Of a stretch of 36,815 nucleotides of DNA, positions 9,503-20,026 are shown in pieces. Source of the DNA: Schizophyllum amplum (taxonomy: Eukaryota > Basidiomycota > Agaricomycetes > Agaricales > Schizophyllaceae); contig VDMD01000195.1 in NCBI GenBank assembly GCA_007026445.1, forward strand, positions 1-36,815, in the 5' to 3' direction. A program made the position numbers and the translations under genes. Below the pieces are notes generated by a model. That model saw only the letters and a list, made by a program, of their open reading frames with translations. It was not told the DNA's origin and did not search any database. How positions within the stretch are numbered: the first letter of the stretch is position 1; every line of letters starts with the position of its first letter.

Positions 9503-10228
9503 GGAGGAATGTACGGCAGGTGCGATGTTGCCGACTCAGTGAAGGCGAGGGGCAAAAGCAACTGGCGTATCCAGAAAACATCAGGCTTATGTATCGACGA
9601 GTATGTGGCCACAGACATCAAATAGACCAAGAAGAAAGGGACTGCCTTTGACGACAAATAGTCGCAAAGCGTTCGAAGTGTGGGGTAGGGGCCCGAGCCT
9701 CAAGCGATAGCTTTCATTCAGTTCAAAGGACATGCGAGGTCGGAAGAATAGGAAATTAGGCGCTCGTTTCGATGTAGCAGTCTTGGCCACGGGTCGAGAG
9801 AACAAAGCGGCCTGTAAGGAGATACAATCAGCGTAGTGACTTAACTTAAATGAACAAAGGACTTAGGAGATGGACAAGCTGTGCGGACTGGCAGGGACTG
9901 GCGTGACTCATTCGTAACTTCCAGTTTAATCGGCAACCGCCGAATAAACTTTGCCATAAGAATTCAAAACTAGCTACATACATAAGACAGAAGGGCAAGC
10001 AACACGCGCAAGACAGTAAATATGATACATCAACCGACGTTGCGATGAACACCACACAGCGAATTATACGGGCCTATTCTATGTGATCCTGGAAGCCTGA
10101 GCCAATACTAAGTCCTGCAGGATACTAATCCAATGGAAGGGCGACGGGTAGAAATGTGTGAGTAGGTGGGTATGTTGACGAAGGCACATCTCGACGGTAG
10201 GATTATCTTGCGAAGCGCGCGTATAAAG
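9503..10228. other. intergenic region, no gene supported
   Basis: About 725 bp with only short random open frames on the minus strand. It lies directly downstream of the truncated Kre6-like gene, where its missing GH16 domain would be expected; I find no GH16 catalytic-type motif (E-[IL]-D-x-x-E) in any frame. Confidence 0.4.
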
Positions 10229-11191
10229 CTATGACGGTAGTTCGGCCAGCATATGCAAATCTGCCAAAGGTCTGAAACGATGATTGAGCACCCAGAGACG
10301 GAGCGGTCCCAACAACGTGAAACTCACAATGCCAGCGACTCTCTCTACCATAACAACCATCCTGTCCGCCACTGTCGCAGCCCTCTTCGCGTCTGCACTG
10401 AACACCACCTCCGCCGCCTGCCCCGTCGAGTTGATGGCTGTATTGTGCGCAATGCGGTACTCGCGCTCGCCACCATGCCCCATCGACAGCACCGGAAACA
10501 AGACGAACAGCGCGATGATCCCCCGACGATCGCCAGCATCGCGCCCACGTTCGCCACCCCGCGCCACGACACGCCGCCCGCGCGCCGTATGCACGCAGCC
10601 TCGGGGTCATGCAGCGCGTCCGGACCCTCTCCTTCGTCCGCTGCAGGATCGTACGCATACGGCACGAACCCGTGCGCGTCCGCCGCGATCGGGTACTTGG
10701 AGTCTGTCGAGTAGGACAGCAGCGAGTCGGAGTAGCCAGATATCGACAAGGTCGACGAGCGCGACATGGACGAGAGACGCGACGGGTCGCGGGCGGAGAA
10801 GACGGAGGGCGGGCGGAGCGCGGCGGGATCGTCGAACTGGTAGAGGATCATGGAGGTGCGTGGAGGACGTGAGCAGGGCGGGCTCGAAAGCGCGCGGGCT
10901 TCCTCGGAGGCGATGTGCGCGAAGGTGGCGATGGAGGGGCGGTCGCGGAAGGGCGAGCTTGGCGGGGCGGACGGGGACGGGCTGCTACTTGGATTGAGCG
11001 GCGAGGTGGCGCGGCGGAACGAGGCCGGGATCGCGTGCGACGACATAGATGGCGGGACGGGCAGGCTCTGGGCCAGCAAGGCGAGCGACTCACGCGGCGA
11101 AGGCGTTGGGGATGCGGCAGTGAAGGATATTCGCTGGGCGTCCTGTTGCGGCGGTCGTGCTGCTAGATGTGCTAGAGGATGAGGAGGACAT
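10229..11191 (-). CDS. Kre6/Skn1-type N-terminal fragment lacking the GH16 domain
   Basis: Kre6/Skn1 proteins are type II membrane proteins of beta-1,6-glucan synthesis: a long Ser/Pro-rich cytoplasmic part, one membrane helix, then a luminal GH16-like domain. Here I see the Ser/Pro-rich part, the characteristic GFVPYAYDPAADE, DALHDPEA and SWRGVANVGAML, the membrane helix (IVGG then IIALFVLFPVL), and the short NTAINSTGQA luminal start. After that the frame ends within about 45 residues. The whole GH16 region (several hundred residues) is absent. One G is missing in the run at 10520-10524; restoring it makes the frame continuous from 11046 to 10229 (272 residues). The start is uncertain: ATG 11191 has good context but needs a further frame correction; 11046 does not. 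Confidence 0.6.
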
Positions 11192-12247
11192 GGCGTGTTC
11201 GTGTTCACTCGCGTCAATCGCCCCGACGAGCTCGCACGGCGGTATCTTGCTGAGATAGCAACTGAAGAGAGAAGGTCAAGAGCCGCGAGTACGCGGAGCG
11301 CCAGCAGAGATGGCCTGGGACGTCGGCGAGAGCAGGCCGGCGGAAGCAGGTGACCAGTGACTTTAAGCGCGCCTTCAGGGGGCCGGCGCTGGCCATCTCG
11401 CTCTAAAGTGTTTCGATCGAACAGCATACAGAGAGCGTATAGAGCCCAGGCACCGAGACGCCTAGAAGCGGGGGAATATTATCATTCGACTGTTGTGCAC
11501 CAATTTGAAAGGCAGGAGGAGGGCGGGGTGCAGGTGCACTTTGCAGCCATGACTTTATTCTTCAGTCTCTGAGAGCTCGATACGTCGACTCTCCCGACAA
11601 GAGCGCATGGGTATGCCCGCTGAATTCGGGGCAAGTGGTGGTTCGAGAGAGGCGCCCAGCGGCCCTGGGGCGGGCCGCGTCCTCGAGCCGGGCCGGTAAA
11701 CCGAGATGTCACCGTTTCTGAGTCTGACGCTGCGGCTTGAAGCGTGAACCTCACCTTGACGCTTGCCCTGCTGCAAGTCGTAGCTCTGAAATCCTTCCAC
11801 CATGGTACAGGACCTCTGATATTCTATATGTAGGTGTGAAGGTCGCGCAGACACGCCGGACGCGAACATTCAGATGGCGGGAAAACTCTCATGGCAGTCT
11901 GACTCTCATCGAAGCGCATCTGCGTTCTCTCGCAATGGATAGATATGCGGCCCCGGTCGACCTCAATTGCTGTCGGAAGACACTCAGCTTCGTTCGACTC
12001 CAGGGTCCAAAGCTTGCGGCGCCTTCCGGCCAGAGGCAGCATCACATGATATAAGCATGACCGCCTCGTGCCCAACTAACATCAACTGGCCCTTTGTGAC
12101 ACGTAACGTCACCCTTCTCCTTCATTCCCCTGCTCTCTATTCCCAGCCACCTACTCCCACTCACACATTACTTCCTCCGCTCCTGAAGATGTTGGCGCTC
12201 CGCCCACCCCAAGGACCGTCGCTCGCATATCTCCCAAGGCCTTCGTC
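11192..12247. other. divergent intergenic region
   Basis: About 1.05 kb between the Kre6-like gene and the plus-strand gene at 12248. Small open frames occur on both strands (for example minus 11482-11754) without conserved motifs. The last 150 bp before 12248 are C/T-rich, as in fungal promoters and leaders. Confidence 0.4.
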
Positions 12248-13016
12248 ATGGCCCGTCTCCACCCCGCCGACGCCCTCCGAGCCCGCCAGGACCGCTACCA
12301 CTCCGACCCAAACACCCGCATAAACCTCCGCACCGACGAAATGGACCGCATCTGCGAAACCAGCGATGCCATTCGCGAGCACATGCCCATGGGCGCGACG
12401 CACGACAAGTGGTTCTGGCGCCTCGAGGAGGGCTGGGGCCTGCGCCTCGCCTTCACCAAAGTGCACCGGGCTATCGACAGGGTGCAAAACCGGCTCGTTC
12501 AGCACGGCGTTCTGCCCGGCTACTTTATCGACGATGTGGACGTGAACGAGGAGGGGCTGTCGATGGCGGAGAAGGTGTTCATGATCGAGGCGCGGCTGCG
12601 CAGAGGGGGGCCGGGCAGCGGAGGGATTGGAAGGATTTAAAGAAGATGCGACGGATGCTGCTTGATGCCTAATCTGGACGCCAAGATTGCGCTGGACGAA
12701 CTGGGCGAGGGGCCGTTCTTGTACACGCATATGCACCCGGCGGACGCGGCACTCTGGTTGAGGTTGCGGTGCGAACGCGATGCGGCGCTGCTGGGGCGGG
12801 AGTACGAGCTATACGCGGCAGACTTGGTCCATCCGAGGCTTCTCAGAGGTGCGTGTTTTCGTCAATCAGTTGAGCAAGTGGCTGACGCGCGCGCCAGACA
12901 TCTCGAACGAGAGCGAGGAGGTGAAGATGTTGGAGGCGTATAAAAGGGCATGGTTTAGTGCACAACGCCACTGCTGTGCGATTCTCGTAACGTTCCACCA
13001 GTCTATGATGCTCTAA
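12248..13016 (+). CDS. Hypothetical protein, about 255 aa
   Basis: I read this as one intronless gene. Three one-base slips are needed: a missing G in the G run at 12605-12610, an extra A in TAAT at about 12671, and an extra base near 12835-12840. With them the span is exactly 256 codons. The protein is charged and helical, with blocks such as DKWFWRLEEGWGLRLAF, RDWKDLKKMRRMLLDA and FVNQLSKWLTRAPDI. No signal peptide, membrane segment or recognised domain. The alternative, two or three separate short genes, is less likely because all blocks are on one strand with matching composition and no promoter-sized gap between them. Confidence 0.55.
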
Positions 13017-14145
13017 ATGCACAACTGTCAGCTGATGACCTGCTGTGTTACGAGTTGTCGTGACTTGTATTCACGCACGCTAATCGTACTACACCCCTTT
13101 GAGTAAAACATGCCTCCACCATGCGGCTATACGAGTTCGCCATGCAGTATACCCGCCTGTCTTCATCGTATGTATCTCCACCTTGGACCGCTACTACGCA
13201 TACCTACAGTACTCGTCGCCTCTCTAGCAACCTATCGACTGTTCTTATTTACCATCTTTTGCCCCTCCCCTCCCCCTCGGTTGGTGCATAGAATGCGGTC
13301 GCATCCCGGGAGTTAGGACACCGTTTAATTGTTACACAAGTACAAACCACATATTTCTCTGGCTATTCTGCATTTCTTTTATTACTCTATACTGAAAGTA
13401 ACCTAAGCGAAACCGGCCCCCTCAACGAAACACGCGGATGGCGTCGCCCAGAATTCTCTGAAAATTCCGAGAAAATCATATGGTGTATAGGCAAGTATCA
13501 AATGTATGCACAAAAATCTCAGACAATAGCTGCACTGCGTAGCACAAACTGCCATGAACAGGAGGATGACTTCCATCAACCAGAATACGACGCGTTCTGC
13601 AGGCTTGCAGGACGATTCGTCCAACTCACCTCTCTAAACATTGTAGGTAGCTTCATCGGACCTAGAGAGACATTCCTACAGAAACGTACAGTGAACGACC
13701 AGGCGAGTCGTTGCGCAGGGCGGATGTTTCGCTGAGGGGTATAACCGGAGTTCCCCATCACGCTTCCACCCCCTCCCATTTGCTCAAATCACCGCCGATC
13801 CTCTGAAATTACTTATACGTATACTAGACAGTAAACATGAACGATTTACCAACTCTCAGCCTATGTCATGAGAGTGACTGAGTGAGCGTGGGCCGATTCG
13901 TAAAATCGTTTCGTTCATGGGTTACTTTCAGTACTGTCCCAATCAACTGTGGACTGTAATTACCTGTATGAAAGCAATAGCCACAGATTACAGCCCCGCG
14001 TTGCCTAGCAGGTTACTTCTTTCCAGTAAGTTTGGATCGGAAATGCCCCCAAAACCCAGACCTTCGGCGGCCTTTAGCTGCCTCAGATTCCGCTCGGTCG
14101 CTGCGATACAGGTGAGTACAGTATATGTGCGACGAAGCAGACAAC
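13017..14145. other. convergent intergenic region
   Basis: About 1.1 kb between the 3' ends of the 12248 gene and the ADH gene. A minus-strand frame at 13403-13624 is hydrophobic but has no initiating context, partner exons or motif, so I do not call it. AT content rises in 13300-13900. Confidence 0.4.
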
Positions 14146-15538
14146 TTACTTGAGCGTGGAGATGTCGATAACGAAGCGGAAGCGGACGTCGGACTTGACA
14201 ACACGGTCCCAGGCCTCGTTGCTACGAGGAGGATTAGCACATGATTTTATAGTACAACACCGCGAGAAACGTACATCTTGGACGCGGGAATAGTCTCAAT
14301 CTCAGCTGTAATGCCATACTTGGCTGCACTTCTGTCAGCCAGACATTGGATAAGCTGTTCACAGTCTACTACGTACCGCAGAAGTTCAGCATCTCTTGCG
14401 TCTCGCGGATGCTGCCAATATACGAGCCGGCGAGGCTGCGGCGGCCCGAGATGAGGCTGTACGCGTGCACGGACATGGGGTTCAAGGGCACGCCAACCTC
14501 GACGAGGGCGCCATCGATACGGAGCAGCGACACATACTGGTCCAAGTTGAGATTCGTGGATACCGTGTTGACGATGAGGTCGAAGTAGCCCTTGAGGGCC
14601 GTGAACGTCTCCGCGTCGGCCGTTGCATAGTACTTGTCCGCGCCAAGCTTGAGGCCCAGCTCCTTCTTGCTGACCGACTGGGACAGAACGGTGACCTCAC
14701 AGCCCATCGCCCTGAGGAAAATAAGGTCAGTCTGCTCGGTAAAAAAAACATCGACGGCGGTGCCACATACTTGGCCATCTTGACGCCGATGTGTCCGAGG
14801 CCGCCGAGACCGACGACGGCGACGCGCTTGCCTGGGCCGGCATGCCACTGGCGCAGAGGCGAGTACATCGTGATGCCCGCGCCTAATATTGTATCAGTTA
14901 TCATTTGTATCGCGCGTTGGGATATACTCACACAAAAGCGGGGCCGCCCTGTCCAATGGGATGCTGTTGGGTATTCTCATGACGAAATTCTTGTCGACGA
15001 CGATCATCTGCGAGTAGCCACCCGCAGTCGGTGCGAAGTCCTCCTTTGGGTCCTAGAGAATTGCGCATTCATGACGGGGAGCATCACTGGAAGGAAATGC
15101 GCGCACCCTGCCATAATACGTGGCCACGTTGGACATGATTTTTCCGTTGCCCGTGCAAAATGCTCCTCGCCGGCCTTGCAGTTGTTGCAGGTGCGGCACG
15201 AGTTGACCATGTTGCCGACGCCGACGCGGTCACCGACCTTGAACTTTGTGACGTTCTTCCCGACGCTGCGGACGATACCAGCGATTTCATGGCCGGGAAT
15301 CATGGGGTATGGGATTTCGCCCCACTCCTGTACATTGTTGTGAGCCGCGAAAGAAGGCGAGAGGCATACGAGAGCATCGACGTACCCCGTGCACGATATG
15401 GATGTCGCTATGGCAGATGCCCGTGTACTTGATATCGATGACAACATCGTTCTCATCCGGAGCGCGCCGCTGGATGGTCAGCGGCTGGAGCTTCTGGTTG
15501 GGACCAGCAGCGCCGTATGCTTGGATAGTTTTGGACAT
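14146..15538 (-). CDS. Zinc-dependent alcohol dehydrogenase, cinnamyl-alcohol-dehydrogenase type
   Basis: Medium-chain dehydrogenase/reductase of the CAD/Adh6 group, expected to reduce aldehydes with NADPH in the cytosol. Seven exons: 15386-15538, 15107-15327, 14932-15052, 14771-14882, 14377-14711, 14275-14323 and 14146-14221; introns 49-59 nt. Seen: catalytic-zinc motif GICHSDIH and PGHEIAG; structural-zinc cysteines CRTCNNC plus a fourth at FCTGNGK; Rossmann loop [11 protein letters not shown]-terminal [10 protein letters not shown]. The exon at 15107-15327 lacks one T in the run at 15157-15160, which hides FCTGNGK; with it the protein is 355 residues, typical of the family. In wood-decay fungi such enzymes act on lignin-derived aldehydes; that substrate is an inference. 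Shares a 494-bp promoter region with the zinc-finger gene at 16033. Confidence 0.9.
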
Positions 15539-16032
15539 CTCGGATAGGGATGAGAGAACTGCGACGGGGATGATGAATATGCAGAAGCAGGATACTGAGC
15601 ACAATATCGACCTCGATGGACATGATTTATATGCTGCTAGTGACCGTCCAATCCAGCGCCACATACAATCAAGTCCGTTTCGGCGTGCTCGATCCAACTA
15701 TCCCGGGCGAAGCGGATAATGTAGAAGATGCTTCAACGGGCTCTTGTGATGCTGATCCAGCTGCATGAGAAAGCATTGGTAAGTTATAGACGTCCGTTTC
15801 GGCTAGTGGGCGATTTGCCGAATGTACGCGTTGTAGCCTCCTGCACGGCAGGACGCAACATCAGTAGTATTATTGCCCATCTGTGCGAAGCAATTCCAGA
15901 TATCTCGTAGAATGCGCTCTCGTCAGGAGGGAGGAGGAAGGAGAGTCCACTCGGTAACTGCCGAAATCTTGGGCGCTTGACTCGGGCCGCACTGTTCGTA
16001 ACCCGCCGCGCCACCCGTCTGCCCCAACCGCC
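15539..16032. promoter_or_regulatory. divergent promoter region, ADH / TRIP4-like
   Basis: 494 bp between the start codons of the minus-strand ADH gene and the plus-strand zinc-finger gene. No defined motif was identified. Open frames reading into it from the ADH side are extensions of the first exon. Confidence 0.45.
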
Positions 16033-16916
16033 ATGCAGCACACGCCCTGGATCAAGAGCTCCTCCCTCCCCTCCGACCGCATCAAGCCGCGCTACAATAA
16101 CAGACCACAACAGAATGGAACAGGCGGCAGAGGCTCACCGAAGGGAAAAGAGCCCGCCGGCCCGCCCAAAAGTCGTGCAGTGCGCAAGCTCGAGAACCAG
16201 ATCGCCGCTCTCACATCGGAGGCCGGGACACAGGATCCCGCAGGCGGGTGCTTCTGCATGGGTGCGTGAATAACCGAACTTTGCGATGACAAGCTGAACC
16301 GTCTTCGCAGCGCGAGAGCCCTCTCATCCTACGCGCCCGCCTGCACGCGATGCGGCCTCATCCTCTGCGTCCTGAACGGCCCGCAACACCTCTGCCCCCA
16401 CTGCGCGTCACCCCTCCTCTCCCCAGACGCCGCCGCCCGCCTGATCGAGCGCCTCGAGTCCGAGCTCGCTGCTACGCGCGCGCGCGAGGAAGCAGCCGTC
16501 GTGCGCGCCGAGCAAGAAGCCCGCGCCCGCGCCGGCGCGTTCCCCACCCTCTCCGGCGCCGCACCACCGATGCGCACGCCATCGCCGCGCAGAACCAGGC
16601 GCACAAAGTCCTCTCGCTGAACTCGCGCACGAAGAAGGCGACGGTGACGACATTCACACCCGCCCCGCCGCCGCCGCCGCCAGCACAACAGCAGCAGGAG
16701 GCCCCGGCAGAGCCCGAGCCTGTACGTGTGCCACCGCCACCCTCCGAGCCGCATTACTCGAGGAAGAAAGCGGATCCGCAGAGGCCGTGGAAGAATCTCA
16801 TGGGAGAGGGCGCGCGGTACGTGCCACCACCGAAGGAGAGGGAAGGTGGTCAAGGTAAAAGGAGAAGAAGAAAAGGCAAGGAGGCGCAGGGTGGCGATGG
16901 CGGTCCGACTGCATGA
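16033..16916 (+). CDS. TRIP4/ASC-1-type C2HC5 zinc-finger protein (Rqt4-like)
   Basis: Two exons: 16033-16265 and 16311-16916. The zinc finger begins GGCFCMG at the end of exon 1 and continues CTRCGLILC and CPHC in exon 2, the C2HC5 arrangement of TRIP4/ASC-1. Family knowledge: TRIP4, and Rqt4 in yeast, belong to the complex that splits collided ribosomes in ribosome quality control. After the finger come an Ala/Arg/Glu coiled coil, the conserved NQAHKVLSLNSRTKK block, and a proline-rich, basic tail. Donor choice is ambiguous: GTGAAT at 16266 keeps the frame, the better-looking GTGCGT at 16262 does not. One base is missing near 16553-16566; adding it gives exactly 280 codons. Convergent with the gene ending at 17088. 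Confidence 0.78.
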
Positions 16917-17087
16917 GTACCTATTCCATGGATGTGTTGAATGCCAATCATCTTCCGTCGTTCTTACGCCGCTGGCGGTACAACCCCAAGTACGCGCAGA
17001 CATATCATCTGCATAAAAGGGAACACTCGCCTGGTTACCCCTCGTACCAACACCTCGTTTCATACCCTCTCACTCAACCTCCGTAAC

Positions 17088-19725
17088 TCACCCAACCTCC
17101 ACCCTCTTACCCAACGTCCACTCCATAATCCCAATCTCCCCCACCCCGCCCTTGCCCTCCGGATCGTAAAACACCTGCCCGCAACTCGGCAGCTCCAACT
17201 TCTGCCACGCGGTACGCAAGGCGCGCTTGCGCTACTGAGGATCGTGAGTGAGCGAAAAGGAGGAAGGATTGTGAGTGAACGATGGGAAGGAGGACTATGA
17301 AGAGCGATGGGAAGGAGGACTATGAAGACCGATGGGAAGGAGGACTATGAAGAACGCTGAAGGACAAGCGATGGGATGATACCGAGGACATACAGCGGTG
17401 AGAGATAAACCCACCGAGCGCAGCCTCGCCTTCAACGCGGGGTACCTCTGTCGCACTTCTTCCATGTTGAATGGGATGGGGACGTCCGAGTTGTCGTCCG
17501 AGGTCGGTAGGTTGTCGTCGTCATATGCAGCATGCGTCTCGTCCGCGTACGAGGCATAAGTCTCGTCCGCGTACGGGACGGGGACATCATCGTAAGACGC
17601 GGGCATATCGTCCTCGTCGTCCATATGTGAAGCGTCCTGGTCCTGATGACTGAACGCATACTTGGGACCGGTGTCTTCGGATTGGCGCTCACGAGCGTCG
17701 GGCTGGACGAGAGGGTCGTCAAGGGCGACGATGGCCGGCGGCTGGACGACGATGGCCGGCGGCTGGACGACGATGGCCGGCGGTTGGGCGTGGACTGGCG
17801 GCGAGGGCGGGACAAGCCACTATCATCGATGACTGTGGGCAGCTCGTCCATCGCCATGTTCCTATCGTCGTCCCCTTCGACACCGAACCGGAAAACGCGG
17901 TTCTTCGTCCACCTCGTCCATAGCGTCGCTCGCCTGCCCATTGTTGCGTACCGGCGAGCTAGGCGCTCGTCCGCCCTCCGGGCCAGAAGCTTGTCCTGCC
18001 TCCTTGCCATACGCGTGCTCTCCCTCCGGCTTCGGTTCGCTCTTGCTAACGAGCGGCGGCGGCAAGAACGTGATCACCCGCCTCTTCGACGTCGGGCTGA
18101 CCCCGCTCTTGCGCACATTCTCGTTCGCCGCCGCGCGTCCCAGCAAGCCAGGCATGCGGAACGCGCCGCTGGTCCGCACTCCTTTCTCGCCTGGTTTGCA
18201 CGCGCCACCTCTCTTCAGGATATCACTTGTCTTCCGCCGCTTGGCCGAGGTCGCGGAGAGCGTGCTCCACTCCTCATCGGGATCGCCGAAGGAGGTGGTA
18301 TATGCGCTGGGGATATCCGAGCCGGAGCAGTTGAGTGGCCGCGAGCCGGTAGACTGAGGTGACGGAATGCAACGTTTTTGTGGCACGGACAGCGTCGGTG
18401 GAGTAGATTCGCGAGTGGTTGTAGTGATAGAGGACGGCCGTTGGCTCTGCTGCGGGGCATTGTAAGGTGAATTGATCACGGGCAAATGCTGAGCAAGTTT
18501 GGAGGATCGCTGAACGCAAGATCGGCTGCCAGACTGGGAAAGTTGCACGCGCGACGGAGTCAGGGCCTTCGGCAACGAGGTGCGCATATGTGCTGTCGAA
18601 AGGTCGTGTCGGAGACGGAGAATTATTCATCACAGAGGGAGACGCGTGTTGATCAAGCGGCGAGCTAGCTGATGAGGCAAGAATCAGGATCCTCAATCAT
18701 CCAGCATATATGGAGGAGTGGACTACGTACCGGATTCTCTGAAAGGAGACATAAGATCGTTGCGACGTCGAGAAGCAGAAGAAGCGATTTGAGGAAGAGC
18801 ATGACGATCTTGAGGAAAAACGGGCCGAACATGAGCAGAGAAAGCAGCACGAAACGGCTCGGAGACGACTGGGGAGCAGGAGTGCGAAAGTTGCGAGCAC
18901 TGGCGCGCAGCGGAGACGAGAACGAAGCAGAAGGATGCGCGAGCAAAGCAGATGTATGTGCCAACGAAGCAGATGGATGTGCGAAGTTGTGAAGCGCAGT
19001 GGGACGCGGCGGTGAAGACCGTACGTTGCGAGGCCGCGGCTTGAATGTCGGACGTGAAGCACCTGTATGCGTCGGTAGTCGAAGCGTGGGCGCCAGAGCA
19101 GAATGAGAAACTGAAGCATGAGGGGAACTGGACATTGTGCTGTAGGAGCAGCTTGCTGAGTCGAAGTCTGCAGGGCGGGCTGACTGGGTATATGCGCTTG
19201 ATTTGTGGCAGGTAGAGGAGTAGCTGTAGCTAAAGAGGCAGAAGGAGCATTTGTACGAGCAGGTACAGCTTTGCGAGGTCTACTGGCATGTTGCAAATTG
19301 GTGGAAGGAGACAATGGCGGGCGCGATGGTCCATCGTTGCGAGGCTCGGTTGTTCGTGTAGTCGATGGTCTACTCAGAAGGGGGACAGAGGAAGTGACCG
19401 CTTGCCTGGGTTTCGAGCGCGTGGCTTGTACTTTGAAAGCCTGCTCGATGGTAGATGCGCCGCCCTTCTTCGTCGTGGATTGCTTCCGCTGAACGGCTGC
19501 TTTCACTGGCTTGTTGGGAGCAGTAGCGCCGCGCGCCGCTGCATTGATCTTCGCAATACTGAAAGGGTTCGGCTTGTACTTGACGCCCGCTTCGTCGCGC
19601 GAGCCAAGATCAAACTCTTGGATGAGCTCGGTTTCCGTCTTGGGAGCGCCTTCGTCGCCAGCGTCAGAATCGTCTGAGTCATGGAAGTAGCCTTGTCGAA
19701 AGTTGAATCCCCAGTCGGATGTCAT
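17088..19725 (-). CDS. Long disordered Ser/Pro/Thr-rich protein
   Basis: The start MTSDWGFNFRQGYFHD at 19725 is followed by an acidic stretch and YKPNPFSIAKINAAAR, then about 600 residues rich in Ser, Pro, Thr and Arg. An intron with GTACGT donor lies at about 18662-18729. Near the 3' end an acidic Asp/Tyr block (DDEDDMPASYDDV) leads to PIPFNMEEVRQRYPALKARL. A further intron, holding a 25-bp minisatellite, precedes a last exon (CGQVFYDPEGKG, IGIMEWTLGKR) ending at 17088. At least five one-base slips are needed (for example near 19131 and 18870), so exact joins are uncertain. No enzyme domain is recognised; basic and acidic patches suggest a nuclear protein, which is inference. The hydrophobic run read at 18720-18850 in another frame is an artefact of a slip. 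Confidence 0.45.
17281..17355. repeat. 25-bp tandem repeat, three copies
   Basis: Three copies of GATGGGAAGGAGGACTATGA followed by AGAGC, AGACC or AGAAC, at 17281-17305, 17306-17330 and 17331-17355. Decayed partial copies lie just upstream (17240-17280). The period is not a multiple of three, and the array lies between two coding blocks of the minus-strand gene, so I place it in an intron. Confidence 0.9.
17726..17788. repeat. 21-bp tandem repeat, three copies (coding)
   Basis: Three copies, 17726-17746, 17747-17767 and 17768-17788, the last with one substitution. The unit contains GACGATGGCCGGCGGCTGG. The period keeps the reading frame; on the minus strand it encodes a seven-residue repeat (PPAIVVQ or SSSRRPS, depending on which frame is real). 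Confidence 0.85.
18921..18983. repeat. 21-bp degenerate tandem repeat, three copies (coding)
   Basis: Units at 18921-18941, 18942-18962 and 18963-18983 share AACGAAGCAG or AGCAAAGCAG followed by a GGATG(C/T)G-like end. On the minus strand they encode AHPSASL, AHTSALL and AHPSASF. Confidence 0.8.
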
Positions 19726-20026
19726 GGGCCAGCACAGAGAAAAGCACGAGATAGACTGAGGTGAGCGCAGGATGCAGGAAGTACAATGGTCAATCACCCC
19801 GATCGAGACCTCCCAATTTGGTAATCCTTGTCCTGCCATCAACACTTCGACGACGCACACGCTCTCATGTTCCTTTCAGAGCGGAATGTTCATTTCGAAT
19901 GCCAAATAATCTACACATGGTGGTTGTTGTGGTGTATGGATGAATGTTGTGCAACACAGCGAAGCTAGATAGAATCCTGGAATATATAACGCAAACGGCG
20001 GATGAAGACAAGACAGGTAGCGCGAC
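19726..20026. other. RPB1 3' flank and upstream region of the disordered-protein gene
   Basis: 301 bp between the RPB1 stop codon and the start of the next minus-strand gene. It must hold the RPB1 polyadenylation region and the next promoter. No distinct motif recognised. Confidence 0.4.

Noticed and set aside
10284..10997. 237-codon plus-strand frame
   Set aside because: Antisense shadow of the Kre6-like gene: Arg/Thr/Ser-rich composition typical of GC-rich complement, no motifs.
11627..11665. Possible tRNA B-box (GGTTCGAGA) on the plus strand
   Set aside because: The 3' half of the B-box lacks the conserved CC, and no A-box or acceptor-stem pairing is visible at the right distance.
13403..13624. 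Hydrophobic 73-codon minus-strand frame
   Set aside because: No start context, motif or partner exon; lies in the 3' flank of converging genes.
18665..19135. Minus-strand frame ending in a strongly hydrophobic run that looks like two membrane helices
   Set aside because: The hydrophobic stretch is a shifted reading of a Ser/Arg/Pro-rich coding segment; the neighbouring frame gives composition matching the rest of the gene and leads to a proper GTACGT donor.
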